From positions 496,001 through 560,000 of the forward strand of contig JACKNK010000001.1 of assembly GCA_024234955.1 (NCBI GenBank): a DNA stretch of 64,000 bases. Direction: 5' to 3'. The translations under genes and the position numbers were made by a program. Source of the stretch: Gammaproteobacteria bacterium. Lineage in GTDB: Bacteria > Pseudomonadota > Gammaproteobacteria > JACKNK01. Within the stretch, counting starts at the first letter, position 1; each line of letters opens with the position of its first letter. Positions 9,337-17,398 of this stretch are shown here, in pieces. The notes under the pieces were generated by a model, which saw nothing but the letters and a program-made list of their open reading frames with translations, made no database searches and was not told the DNA's origin.

Positions 9337-9534
9337 ATGTCCAGACGGCAAGAAGTGATCACTCGTATGCTCGAGCTGCAGAAGCAGTTTATTGACTACG
9401 AGCACGCCAATGGCCTCGACCCCAAGGACTACTACGCAGACGAGAACTTCCTCGGCGGCTTCCGCAAGGAATACTACGATCTGGCCAAGGAACTCGTTGA
9501 CCTCTCCCATGCGGAGAAGGGTTCCCACCGCTAA
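9337..9534 (+). CDS. Small acidic conserved-looking protein (65 aa)
   Basis: A 65-residue charged protein (MSRRQEVITRMLELQKQF...). It is predicted helical, with a conserved-looking core YEHANGLDPKDYYAD and the C-terminus SHAEKGSHR. I believe similar short proteins occur in other sulfur-oxidising gammaproteobacteria, but I cannot name a family or function. The start at 9337 is set by TTGGAGG 6 bases upstream; an in-frame ATG at 9256 would add an unsupported proline-rich extension. It is followed after about 30 bases by a strong terminator, so it is a complete monocistronic unit and looks well expressed. Confidence 0.8.
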   Translation: MSRRQEVITRMLELQKQFIDYEHANGLDPKDYYADENFLGGFRKEYYDLAKELVDLSHAEKGSHR

Positions 9535-9566
9535 GATCCGGCCCTTCGAGGCGAATCGCGCAGTAT

Positions 9567-9599
9567 AAAAAAGGCCGCTCCCTGTGAGCGGCCTTTTTT
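9567..9599 (+). terminator. Rho-independent terminator
   Basis: GGCCGCTC (9573-9580), loop CCTGT, GAGCGGCC (9586-9593), flanked by an A-run before and TTTTTT after. It ends the 65-aa gene. The T-tract is also the left flank of the repeat element beginning at 9602. Confidence 0.92.
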
Positions 9600-9601
9600 A
9601 T

Positions 9602-9869
9602 GGTTCATCACACTTTAGCGGGGCGACAAAGCGAGGTAGCAAGGTAGGGCGGAACCCGAAGGGCTTCCGCCGTCGGCGCGGACATGGCGGAAGCCCTTCG
9701 GGTTCCGCCCTACCTCGCGATCCGCCGGGGGTGGAAACGGAAGCGCCGGTGACGGGTTCGCCGCACCCGTGGACACCATCGCCGCAGCCTTCGATGGCCA
9801 CGATCAAACCCTGCTCGTCCGGGGTCGTCAGGGGGCGTCCGATCCCGGACATCAAATCCGCGAAGAACC
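9602..9869 (+). mobile_element. MITE-like repeat element, copy A
   Basis: A non-coding element of about 268 bp, closely similar to the stretch at 23974-24259. Its ends are GGTTCATC and GAAGAACC, a short inverted repeat matching at 7 of 8 positions. An internal 29-bp perfect inverted repeat (9643-9671 with 9686-9714, 14-base loop) would form a very strong hairpin. TTTTTTAT occurs immediately on both sides (9594-9601 and 9870-9877), as expected for an 8-bp target duplication. No transposase is encoded, so it would need one supplied in trans. Antisense ORFs in both copies are probably by-products of the repeat. Confidence 0.72.
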
Positions 9870-9915
9870 TTTTTTATTTTCCGATCGTCAACCTCCTCCA
9901 ATCCGGAGTCACATC

Positions 9916-10587
9916 ATGCTTCTGACCCTGCGCAAAGTCCTATCGCAAGACGATCTCGCCGAGCTGCATCGGATCATTCAGGCCGGTCAGGCGGCGGACG
10001 GACGCCTGACCGCAGGCAAGGCCGCTGCCCAGGTCAAGAAAAATGAAGAGATGCAATTCAGCGACAACCAGCGTCTGAATATCAATCGGCTGTTGATGCA
10101 ACGCCTGGGCGCCAACGCGGACTTCCGCAACGCCACTTTCCCGCTGCGCGTTGCGGACCCGATCATCGCCCGCTACATCCCCGGCATGGCCTACGGGGAA
10201 CACATCGACGATCCGATCATGGGCAGCGGTCAGAAATTCCGTACCGATGTCTCGATGACCATTTTCCTCAGTGAGCCGGGCACGTATGAAGGCGGCGACT
10301 TGATCGCGGAAACGCCCTTCGGTCGGCAGACCGTCAAACTGCCTGCCGGCGACGCCGTGATCTACCCATCGGGCAGCCTGCATCAGGTTGGTGAAGTCAC
10401 CGCCGGGGAACGTCTGGTCGCCGTGGCCTGGATTCAGAGCATGATCCGCGACCCACAACGCCGACAGTTGCTCTATGAACTCAATCTGGCGAGGGAAAAG
10501 CTGATGGTGATCTCACCCGGCAATAGCGAGACCCGGCAGGTCGATCATGCCTATATCAACCTGGTGCGTATGTGGGCGGAGTTGTAA
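9916..10587 (+). CDS. PKHD-type Fe(II)/2-oxoglutarate hydroxylase (PiuC/YbiX family)
   Basis: A 223-residue protein of the Fe2+-dependent 2-oxoglutarate dioxygenase family (PiuC/YbiX). The metal-binding HxD is in YGEHIDDPIM, the distal His in YPSGSLHQVGEV, and the oxoglutarate-binding Arg in the following GERLVAVAW. Family members lie beside TonB siderophore receptors and are iron-regulated in several bacteria; no receptor is adjacent here. The start at 9916 has CGGAG 8 bases upstream; an in-frame upstream extension to 9769 would read through the repeat element and is not believable. Confidence 0.88.
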   Translation: MLLTLRKVLSQDDLAELHRIIQAGQAADGRLTAGKAAAQVKKNEEMQFSDNQRLNINRLLMQRLGANADFRNATFPLRVADPIIARYIPGMAYGEHIDDPIMGSGQKFRTDVSMTIFLSEPGTYEGGDLIAETPFGRQTVKLPAGDAVIYPSGSLHQVGEVTAGERLVAVAWIQSMIRDPQRRQLLYELNLAREKLMVISPGNSETRQVDHAYINLVRMWAEL

Positions 10588-10594
10588 AAACCGC

Positions 10595-11803
10595 TTAAGG
10601 CTTCCCGGCGCGAAAGTTTTCGATGCAACGCGCAATCAAAGGCTCGAAACGATCCTGCATGATCGTGTCCCAACGATGTTTTTCGAGCACCCGCTGGCGA
10701 CCGGCCAGCGCCAGACGCGCACGTTCCTTCGGATCGTCAAACAGGCGCGACAAGGTCTCGATCCAGTCCTCGGCACTGTCCGCCGCGAGCAGATGCTCAC
10801 CCACCACGGCATCCACACCTTGCGCGGGTTTCGGGCTGGCGACCACCGGCACCTGTAACGCCATCGCTTCGAGAATCTTGTTCTGCATGCCGCGCGCCAG
10901 CTTGAGCGGCGCAATACTGACCGTCGCCCGTCGCACCCAGGAATGCACCTCAGGGACCGTGCCGGTCACGGTAATCCCGGCTTGATCGCCGAGCGCACGT
11001 ACGACCGGCGTGGGATCGGCGCCAACGATATACAAGCGAACATCGGGATAACGCGCTCGCAGGCCCGGCATCACTGCGTCGCAGAACCACACCACGGCGT
11101 CTTGGTTGGGGAAATAATCCATGCGCCCCACGAACACCAGACTGTGCGCTTCGGCCTCGCCCGGAGCCGGCACACAGGCCTCCACGTTCACGCCATTCGG
11201 ATACCAATGGTTGTCCGATCCCGGCGCGATCGCCTCGAGTGACGCCAGTTCACCCGGCGTCACCACCGCGTTGAGATCGAACCGGTTCGCCAGACGACGC
11301 TCCGCACGTTCCAGCTTGATCCCTTCCAGCCAATAACCAAGCGATAACGGGAAGGATTTGAATCCCGCGTAGTCCAGCCATTTCTGCGAATCCATATCGA
11401 CGAAATCGAGCAGCTTGGGAACATCCGCAATGTCTTCAACGTAGGTTGCCACGGACGAGGAATGCACACAGATGAGGTCGAATCCGTGCGTCTGCACCGC
11501 TTCCCGAATCTGTCGCGCCAGCGCCCTCGAATGGAAATACCCCATGCTGGAAGGACGCATGCCCGCCAGGCACGCCACCATGCGCAGGCTCTGCATCGGT
11601 GCGTTGACCTGGTCGATCAGTACTCTGTCGCAATGCGCGAGCAGCCCCGGAACCGCATCCATCTCGGCTTGATTGCGTGCTGGAACGGCAACCGTGACCT
11701 CGTGCCCCTGCCGATGTAGATGATCGATGCAATGAAATGCCCGCACGCGGGCGCCATCGGAAGGCGGAAACGGCATGCGATGCGTGACATAAAGAACCTT
11801 CAT
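10595..11803 (-). CDS. Glycosyltransferase, PEP-CTERM/EpsH1-associated type
   Basis: A 402-residue GT-B glycosyltransferase. The N-terminus MKVLYVTHRMPFPPSDGARV and the C-terminal stretch FVGRMDYFPNQDAV ... LARGMQNKILEAMALQVPVV match the family annotated as sugar transferase of PEP-CTERM/EpsH1 exopolysaccharide loci (TIGR03087). The C-terminal Rossmann domain should bind a nucleotide sugar. The ATG at 11803 overlaps the mtgA stop by 4 bases; a longer upstream reading through mtgA in another frame is spurious. No exosortase or other exopolysaccharide gene is nearby, so the acceptor is unknown. The coupling to a peptidoglycan enzyme hints at an envelope polymer. Confidence 0.85.
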   Translation of the reverse strand: MKVLYVTHRMPFPPSDGARVRAFHCIDHLHRQGHEVTVAVPARNQAEMDAVPGLLAHCDRVLIDQVNAPMQSLRMVACLAGMRPSSMGYFHSRALARQIREAVQTHGFDLICVHSSSVATYVEDIADVPKLLDFVDMDSQKWLDYAGFKSFPLSLGYWLEGIKLERAERRLANRFDLNAVVTPGELASLEAIAPGSDNHWYPNGVNVEACVPAPGEAEAHSLVFVGRMDYFPNQDAVVWFCDAVMPGLRARYPDVRLYIVGADPTPVVRALGDQAGITVTGTVPEVHSWVRRATVSIAPLKLARGMQNKILEAMALQVPVVASPKPAQGVDAVVGEHLLAADSAEDWIETLSRLFDDPKERARLALAGRQRVLEKHRWDTIMQDRFEPLIARCIENFRAGKP

Positions 11804-12522
11804 AAGTCTTCCAAGTAACGTGAGCCGCCAAGATTGTGCATTTGCCGAAGAATCCAGTCGCGTCGGGCCAGGACCCGTTCGCTCGGTGCCTCCACACGGT
11901 AGACGACCGGATTGGGCAACACCGCCGCAATGAGCGCAGCTTGCGACTCGGAAAGCGCGTGCGCCGGGACATCGAAATAGCGCCTTGCGGCCGCCGCAAC
12001 ACCGAAAGTTGCCGGGCCTGTCTCCGCAATATTCAGATAGACCTCGAGGATGCGCTGTTTCGGCCACAGGATCTCCAGCCACATCGTGTACCACGCCTCC
12101 AGCCCCTTGCGGACGAAGCTGCGGCCCTGCCAGAGAAACAGGTTTCGGGCGACCTGCTGAGTGATGGTGCTGGCCCCACGCAAGGACTTGCCTTCGAAGC
12201 GATCCAGAATCGCCTGCCGGATCGCGCCGCCATCGAAACCCCAATGTTGCGGAAACAACTGATCTTCCGAGGCGACCACCGCCAAACGCATGGACGGACT
12301 GATACGTTCATAACGAACCCAAATCATGTTCTGGACCCGCCCTTCGGAAAAATGGCGCTGCCACATCACCGCTGAGCCCCCCGGATCGACAAACCGAAAC
12401 AGCAATACCGGCAACAAACTGATTCCGATCAGCCATACGAATGCCCACGACAGCCGCCGTCTGGCGACCAACCAAGCGTTCCGAACCGACGATTTGAAGC
12501 GGGCGTTCACCGATAAGACCAC
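11800..12522 (-). CDS. mtgA: Monofunctional peptidoglycan glycosyltransferase
   Basis: A 240-residue GT51 enzyme polymerising lipid II into glycan strands at the periplasmic face. A single N-terminal membrane anchor (LSWAFVWLIGISLLPVLLF) is followed by the family motifs VVASEDQLFPQHWGFD with the catalytic Glu, GASTITQQVARNLFLW, RKGLEAWYTMWLEILWPKQ and EVYLNIAETG. The length matches MtgA (about 240) and there is no transpeptidase domain. The downstream glycosyltransferase overlaps its stop. Confidence 0.93.
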   Translation of the reverse strand: MVLSVNARFKSSVRNAWLVARRRLSWAFVWLIGISLLPVLLFRFVDPGGSAVMWQRHFSEGRVQNMIWVRYERISPSMRLAVVASEDQLFPQHWGFDGGAIRQAILDRFEGKSLRGASTITQQVARNLFLWQGRSFVRKGLEAWYTMWLEILWPKQRILEVYLNIAETGPATFGVAAAARRYFDVPAHALSESQAALIAAVLPNPVVYRVEAPSERVLARRDWILRQMHNLGGSRYLEDL

Positions 12523-12586
12523 TCACATCGGACCGCAATAACGGCATCCCCTCCCCAAGGCCGAAACAAGGTCAAACCGCACCCGT

Positions 12587-13165
12587 TCAGGCCAGACTGA
12601 AACCGAGATAGATCACCTCGATCGCCGCGATCCAGCTACCTGCCACCCGCACACCGATTCGTGCCCAGTCCGCACGCGCCGATAACGCCAACATCGCGGC
12701 CCCACCCTGGACGATCATGGTGCCCAGCATGGTCCCGGCGACAAACCAGACCACCGCGCTATCGGGCGCATCGGCGCGCATCAAAGCATAACCACAGAGC
12801 GCGCCAACGAGGGCGATCAGCGCCATAACCAGACGAACGTGCAGCGACGCCGCCACAGCCACCAGAACACCCACGACGATCACCGCGAGTTGACCGACGA
12901 CGATCAGGACCGACGAATCCACTCCGGAAAGCGCCAGGCCGGCACCCAGCGCCATCGAACCCGGCAACAGAACTTGCGCCCTTGGCAACACAATCCGTCC
13001 TTGCTGGCTTGCCAACAAGCCGACCGCGATCAGCGGCAGCAACACCGACACCGACATCAATACGTGCATCACGCCGCTAAAAAAGGGCGTGCCCTGGCCG
13101 AATCCGCCATGCGCCAATGCGACGCCAGGCGCAAGCCACAAACCGATCGCAACGCGAAAATTCAT
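12587..13165 (-). CDS. HupE/UreJ-like membrane protein, motif-less partner
   Basis: A 192-residue membrane protein with a signal-like start (FRVAIGLWLAPGVALAHGGF), a conserved-looking HGGFGQGTPFFSGVMHVLMS and about five hydrophobic segments. It resembles the HupE/UreJ family by context and by the N-terminal His-Gly stretch, but lacks the HPxxGxDH signature present in the gene before it. The start overlaps that gene's stop by 4 bases and both proteins have 192 residues, suggesting a duplicated, coupled pair. HupE/UreJ proteins are proposed nickel/cobalt permeases; function here is unproven. Confidence 0.65.
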   Translation of the reverse strand: MNFRVAIGLWLAPGVALAHGGFGQGTPFFSGVMHVLMSVSVLLPLIAVGLLASQQGRIVLPRAQVLLPGSMALGAGLALSGVDSSVLIVVGQLAVIVVGVLVAVAASLHVRLVMALIALVGALCGYALMRADAPDSAVVWFVAGTMLGTMIVQGGAAMLALSARADWARIGVRVAGSWIAAIEVIYLGFSLA

Positions 13166-13740
13166 GTAAACAGGAACCAGCCGCCAACCACGGCGATGAC
13201 CGCACCGCTGCCCCGCACCACCCATCGTCCCTGCGGCCAGCGCCACAACAGACCCAGTGCAATACCGCTCAGGTGCAGCAATCCCGTGGCAATCACGAAG
13301 CCCGCCGCAAACGCCAATGGGTTCGCAAATCCAGGCATCTCCGCACCATGAGCGTGACCGTGAAAGATTGCGAAGAAACTCACCAACAACACCGCCACCC
13401 ACAACGGGGGACGCACATTGCCCAACACCGCCAGCCCCAACAGCAAACCCGACGCCGCAATCCCGATCTCGATGCCCGGCAGCGGCACGCCCGCCGCACC
13501 CACCGCTCCGCCCAACGCCATGATCATTGGAAAGGCAACCGGCAACAGCCACAGCGCCGGCATCCCCAACTGCGCGCCCCACAACCCCACGGCAACCATC
13601 GCAATCACATGATCCAGCCCGGTCACCGGATGAATCAGGCCGTTCACGAACCCAGTGCCACTGGCACCGCCATCACTGTGGGCCAGCGCAACCAGTGGCA
13701 GAAACAGACCCGCAAGCACCAAATACCGCGACGAAACCAT
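13162..13740 (-). CDS. HupE/UreJ family putative metal permease
   Basis: A 192-residue membrane protein of the HupE/UreJ family. It has a signal-like first segment ending LVALAHSD, the family signature HPVTGLDHVIAMVAVGLWG and a second His-rich motif FFAIFHGHAHGAEMPG. HupE/UreJ proteins accompany hydrogenase or urease genes and are thought to import nickel; no such enzymes are in this window. The start at 13740 is supported by AGGAG 7 bases upstream, against an in-frame codon at 13830. It is the first gene of a two-gene unit. Confidence 0.85.
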   Translation of the reverse strand: MVSSRYLVLAGLFLPLVALAHSDGGASGTGFVNGLIHPVTGLDHVIAMVAVGLWGAQLGMPALWLLPVAFPMIMALGGAVGAAGVPLPGIEIGIAASGLLLGLAVLGNVRPPLWVAVLLVSFFAIFHGHAHGAEMPGFANPLAFAAGFVIATGLLHLSGIALGLLWRWPQGRWVVRGSGAVIAVVGGWFLFT

Positions 13741-13904
13741 GACCTCACTCCTGGCGGATGACCTGCGCACTGTATCGCCACCGACGCGAATCCGGAACGC
13801 CGATCCCGAAACGCCGATCCAGGCCGGCAACGCGCCGATTTACGAATCAACAACTAACATCTGTTTCTGATCGTGATTTATTGCCTTTGGAGAGAGGTAC
13901 ATTC

Positions 13905-14372
13905 ATGGACATCAAACGCCCGCTGATCGCACTCACCAGTCTGCTGTTCGCACACGTCGCCAACGGCGCGCAAAACGCGGCGTGCCTCACCCCAGACGCG
14001 GACTTCAGCAAGACTTCGCCGATCGCACTTCGCGCCATCGCCACCAGTTGTGAGAACCCGGATATCGAACGCCTGTTCTACAACCGCGCCTACGCGAGCG
14101 ACCTGCAAGCCGATTACCACACCTACCTGAAACTGATCCCCTACCGCCGTATCGACAGCCAGGATCAGGTCAATTTCAACGCCTATCGCATGTTCCTGGG
14201 CCTCGCCGAAGCATTCAGCACGCAAGTCAATGGCACCGAAGGCGACCGTATCGCCTGGCTGAATCGCGCCTATGAACAAGCCAATGAACTCGCCGAATTG
14301 CGCATGAAAGGTTACGACCGGATCGCCGATCGCCGGGTACGTGAAATGCAAAGCGACGAGTCGAATCTTTGA
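13905..14372 (+). CDS. Secreted protein of unknown function
   Basis: A 155-residue protein with a signal peptide (IKRPLIALTSLLFAHVANGA) and a mature, mostly helical, charged domain containing two cysteines near the N-terminus (AACLTP, ATSCEN) that could form a disulfide. The start at 13905 is preceded by GGAGAGAGG. No family recognised. It stands alone between the HupE/UreJ-like pair and the DUF3501 gene, both on the other strand. Confidence 0.7.
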   Translation: MDIKRPLIALTSLLFAHVANGAQNAACLTPDADFSKTSPIALRAIATSCENPDIERLFYNRAYASDLQADYHTYLKLIPYRRIDSQDQVNFNAYRMFLGLAEAFSTQVNGTEGDRIAWLNRAYEQANELAELRMKGYDRIADRRVREMQSDESNL

Positions 14373-14520
14373 ATCAACGCCAGACCCAGGGGTGTGACAT
14401 TCATTCAACGCTACCAATCACCGGATCCGAACACCGGCTTAGCATCGTTACGTTGCAATCAAGCGAAAAAAGCCGGGCCTATTGCCCGGCGCTTTCTGCG
14501 AAAATTATCGATGGCGTGCG

Positions 14521-15102
14521 TCATTCCAGATCAGACACGAGGGAATGCCGCGAGTCATCCGACAAGATGACATCACCCTGATAGTTTGGATGATCTATAC
14601 CCATGCGGATGGCGGCACCCGCCTTGGCGGCAGACGCCATCGCCGGGCTCAGCTCGATACGCATGAAGTGAACCGACGAGGTCTTTTCCTCGGTGGTCCG
14701 TTCCAGGTCTTCGTTGCTGATCGGAGTGACTCGATCGAAGCCATCGATCTGGACCCAGACGGCCTGCTCGATGCCAATCAGCTTGGCGAGTTCGACCTTG
14801 CGCACTTCTGGGTCGCCGTATTCGATCATGAAGGTGGCTTTCCAGTTGCTGCCGTCCGGAATCAGCGGGTTGTAGGCATCCAGCTCTTCCTGGATGGCTT
14901 CCGCTTCGAAGATGCGTTCGATACGCAGCATTTCCTGAATCTGGTACTGCATGGTCATGCGGTCTTCGAAATACAGGTTGGCGTGAGCGCCAATCGCGAT
15001 TCGGCGCGGCTTCTTGTGCGCCATGACCTCCGCGCGGAAGTCCTTACGGATGGCGGAATACTTTTCCAGGGAATACAGATCGTCTCGGGTGAGTTTCTGC
15101 AT
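14521..15102 (-). CDS. DUF3501 family protein
   Basis: A 193-residue cytoplasmic protein recognised as DUF3501 from MQKLTRDDLYSLEKYSAIRK, HAYFEDR-like ANLYFEDRMTMQYQIQEMLR and the tail RMGIDHPNYQGDVILS. Its biochemical role is unknown. DUF3501 genes usually travel with rubrerythrin and a CCG-domain Fe-S protein, exactly as here, so a role in peroxide or redox defence is inferred. AGGAG lies 8 bases before the ATG at 15102; an upstream in-frame codon at 15177 would run through a REP-like hairpin. Confidence 0.88.
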   Translation of the reverse strand: MQKLTRDDLYSLEKYSAIRKDFRAEVMAHKKPRRIAIGAHANLYFEDRMTMQYQIQEMLRIERIFEAEAIQEELDAYNPLIPDGSNWKATFMIEYGDPEVRKVELAKLIGIEQAVWVQIDGFDRVTPISNEDLERTTEEKTSSVHFMRIELSPAMASAAKAGAAIRMGIDHPNYQGDVILSDDSRHSLVSDLE

Positions 15103-15136
15103 GGTGAGAACTCCTGTGGAACATGTCTGGGTAGTC

Positions 15137-15195
15137 GGAGCCGCGTCAGCCGCGATGGGCGCGGATGCAAAGCCCATCGCGGCTGAAGCCGCTCC
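15137..15195. repeat. REP-like inverted repeat
   Basis: Two 24-base arms (15137-15160 and 15172-15195) complementary except at two positions, with an 11-base loop. The core matches the GCGGCTGAAGCCGCTCC motif seen again at 18812-18867. It lies between the Fe-S gene and DUF3501 and could attenuate or stabilise the shared mRNA. Confidence 0.75.
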
Positions 15196-15266
15196 TGCAT
15201 GGATGGCGTTCAGCGGTAAATCACCCGGCTTGAACTGATTTCAAGCCAAATTCCAACCGCAGTCCC

Positions 15267-16613
15267 TTAGATGCCGTAGGCGGTACGCAGCAGGGTCAGG
15301 GGATGTTCATCGCGACTGCCGTCGTCCAGGCCGTGAGCGACATGATGTCCGGCCAGCGGGCAGTCGGAGCCATAATGATCCGGCTCCTCCTTCTTGACCC
15401 GATTCGCCAACGGCTTGACCAGCTTCATCGCAATCTCATGGGTCTCCTTCTTCACGGCGTACGTACCGTCGTGGCCGGAGCAGCGTTCGATCGGCACCAC
15501 CTTGGTATCGGGCACCATTTCCAGCACTTCGCGGGTACGCATACCGATGGCCTGGACCCGTTGATGGCAGGCGACGTGATACGCGACCTTACCCAGGGAT
15601 TGCTTGAACTCGGTGTTCATCAAGCCTTCGCGCTTGCGCTGCGAGAGATACTCGAATGGGTCGTAGAAGGCATTTTTCACCTTCATTACATCCGCATCGT
15701 TCGGGTACATCAGCGGCAGTTCCTGCTTGAACATGAGCACGCAGGACGGAACGATGCCGGTCAGGTCGTAGCCCTCATCGACCAGCCGGGCGAGCATCGG
15801 AATGTTCTTCTCCTTGGCCTCGTTGACCGATTCCAGATCGCCGAGCTCCAGACGCGGCATGCCGCAGCAGGCGGTGTCACCGGCGGCGATGGTCGGGATG
15901 CCATTGTGTTCGAACACGGCAGTCAGATCGTCGATCAGGCCGGGCTCGTTATGGTTGCCGTAACAGGTGGCGAAGATCGCGACCTTGCCCCTGGTCTTCT
16001 CGCCGGCCTTCACCTCGAGCGATGGCTTGCTACGTGCGGCGTCGCGCTTGGCGGCATTTCCGGTATGAAACTTCGGCAGTTCGGCGTCCTTATGAATGCC
16101 GAGTGCCGATTCGACCATGCCCCGAATTGCCGGACTCTTGTTGGCGGCATTGACCACGCCGGCAATGATTGGAATACCGAAAAACTGGCCCATGCTGTCC
16201 GGTTTAGTCAGCAATTTGTCGCGGAAGGAGGCCCCCTCCTTCTTATACCGCACAGCCTTGGCGCGCAACATCAGATGCGGGAAATCGAGGTTCCATTCAT
16301 GTGGCGGCACGTACGGACACTTGACCATGAAGCACAGGTCGCAAAGGAAGCAGTGATCAACCACCTTCCAGTAGTCCTCCTTGGCGACGCCATCGACTTC
16401 CATGGTGTCGGATTCATCGACCAGATCGAACAACACCGGAAAGGAGTTGCATAGGCTCACGCAACGGCGGCAGCCGTGGCAGATGTCGTAAACGCGCTCC
16501 AATTCCTTGTTCAGCGAGTCTTCGTTCCAGAAGTCCTCGCTATGCCAGTCCAGGGCATGTCGGGTGGGCGCTTCAAGATTGCCTTCGCGGCGACTTTCGG
16601 TGGGTGCGGACAT
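15267..16613 (-). CDS. Heterodisulfide-reductase-like Fe-S protein (CCG domains)
   Basis: A 448-residue GlpC/HdrD-like protein. Two ferredoxin-type motifs occur near the N-terminus (CHGCRRCVSLCNSFP and CFLCDLCFMVKCPYVPP), followed by two cysteine-rich CCG domains (FATCYGNH...CCGMPRLELGD and YHVACHQRVQ...CSGHDGTYAVKKE). Such proteins pass electrons between Fe-S clusters and thiol or quinone partners. Position between rubrerythrin and DUF3501 on the same strand suggests it is the electron donor in the rubrerythrin system; this is inference from a widely conserved neighbourhood. Confidence 0.87.
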   Translation of the reverse strand: MSAPTESRREGNLEAPTRHALDWHSEDFWNEDSLNKELERVYDICHGCRRCVSLCNSFPVLFDLVDESDTMEVDGVAKEDYWKVVDHCFLCDLCFMVKCPYVPPHEWNLDFPHLMLRAKAVRYKKEGASFRDKLLTKPDSMGQFFGIPIIAGVVNAANKSPAIRGMVESALGIHKDAELPKFHTGNAAKRDAARSKPSLEVKAGEKTRGKVAIFATCYGNHNEPGLIDDLTAVFEHNGIPTIAAGDTACCGMPRLELGDLESVNEAKEKNIPMLARLVDEGYDLTGIVPSCVLMFKQELPLMYPNDADVMKVKNAFYDPFEYLSQRKREGLMNTEFKQSLGKVAYHVACHQRVQAIGMRTREVLEMVPDTKVVPIERCSGHDGTYAVKKETHEIAMKLVKPLANRVKKEEPDHYGSDCPLAGHHVAHGLDDGSRDEHPLTLLRTAYGI

Positions 16614-16653
16614 CTGAGCTTCTCCGGTGGTTTGCCTGTGGCTTCCGTCGTCT

Positions 16654-16745
16654 TGTAGGCCGGTTTAAGGAGCGGAGCGACGTAGCCGGCTTGAGGCTTC
16701 GATCGTCGCATCAAGCCGGAAACGCTTGGCTTATTCCGGCCTACA
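16654..16745. repeat. REP-like nested inverted repeats
   Basis: Outer arms TGTAGGCCGG (16654-16663) and CCGGCCTACA (16736-16745) enclose inner arms CCGGCTTGA (16686-16694) and TCAAGCCGG (16711-16719). The layout resembles the paired hairpins of enterobacterial REP units. It is in the gap between rubrerythrin and the Fe-S gene. Confidence 0.65.
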
Positions 16746-16769
16746 TCTGGGGAATTCGTTTTGTTCAAC

Positions 16770-16809
16770 GAAAGAGGGCCGGCTCCGTGGTCGGATACCG
16801 GCCCTCTTC
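16770..16809 (-). terminator. Terminator hairpin after rubrerythrin
   Basis: AAGAGGGCCGG (16772-16782) pairs with CCGGCCCTCTT (16798-16808), an 11-bp stem; on the minus strand it is followed by TTTCGTTG. It lies 18 bases past the rubrerythrin stop and may separate it partly from the downstream genes. Confidence 0.65.
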
Positions 16810-16827
16810 GTTCACATCGCGTGCTTC

Positions 16828-17247
16828 TTAGGCGTCCAGGGAATCCAGGGCCTTCTGGAAGCGATTGGCGTGAGAGCGCTCGGCCTTGGCCAGGGTCTCA
16901 AACCAGTCGGCGATCTCGTCGTGCCCTTCTTCACGCGCATCGGCCGCCATACCCGGGTACATATCGGTGTACTCGTGGGTCTCGCCAGCGATGGAGGCCT
17001 TCAGATTGTCCGAGGTACCGCCGATCGGCAGACCGGTGGCCGGATCACCGACTTCTTCCAGGTACTCCAGGTGGCCGTGGGCGTGACCGGTCTCACCTTC
17101 GGCGGTGGAGCGGAACACAGCGGCGACATCGTTGTAGCCTTCGACGTCGGCCTTGGATGCGAAGTACAGATAACGGCGGTTGGCCTGGGATTCGCCAGCA
17201 AAGGCGTCTTTCAGGTTCTGTTCAGTCTTGGAGCCTTTCAGGGACAT
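16828..17247 (-). CDS. rbr: Rubrerythrin, short form
   Basis: A 139-residue diiron protein. It has the ferritin-like four-helix signature: AFAGESQANRRYLYFA, EGETGHAHGHLEYL and KAERSHANRFQKAL supply the Glu and His iron ligands. The rubredoxin-like Cys4 domain found at the C-terminus of classical rubrerythrins (about 190 residues) is absent, so electrons must come from a separate partner, plausibly the neighbouring CCG Fe-S protein. Rubrerythrins reduce hydrogen peroxide. GGAG lies just before the ATG, and a tandem inverted-repeat operator lies about 100-150 bp upstream. Confidence 0.92.
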   Translation of the reverse strand: MSLKGSKTEQNLKDAFAGESQANRRYLYFASKADVEGYNDVAAVFRSTAEGETGHAHGHLEYLEEVGDPATGLPIGGTSDNLKASIAGETHEYTDMYPGMAADAREEGHDEIADWFETLAKAERSHANRFQKALDSLDA

Positions 17248-17349
17248 GGTGTCTCCTCCTGTTGCAGTGACTGCGGGTGGAAAAATCGCTCTGCGGGGGG
17301 TCGCAAGCCGTCACAATCGGCGGCAGCAACGCCATGAGGCGCGATGGAT

Positions 17350-17398
17350 TTTAGAGCAAGTCTAAATCGATGCAAGGCTGTTTTAGATTAATTCTAAA
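17350..17398 (-). promoter_or_regulatory. Tandem operator upstream of rubrerythrin
   Basis: Two perfect copies of TTTAGA-N5-TCTAAA occur at 17350-17366 and 17382-17398, 32 bp apart, in an AT-rich island of an otherwise GC-rich region. This is the form expected of two regulator dimers on one face of the helix. The motif resembles Fur-superfamily (PerR-like) boxes, which would suit a peroxide-defence gene, but the regulator is not identified. Confidence 0.65.

Noticed and set aside
9598..9855. Antisense ORF in repeat copy A, with a similar frame in copy B (23977-24177)
   Set aside because: Similarity between the two follows from the repeat itself; the frame runs through the perfect hairpin and has no ribosome site.
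10595..12244. Long 549-codon reading of the glycosyltransferase
   Set aside because: The extra N-terminus is mtgA read out of frame; MKVLYVTHR at 11803 is the family start.
12587..13582. Long 331-codon reading of the second HupE/UreJ-like gene
   Set aside because: The first 139 codons overlap the preceding gene in another frame and are Gly/Arg/Cys-rich; the real start is at 13165.
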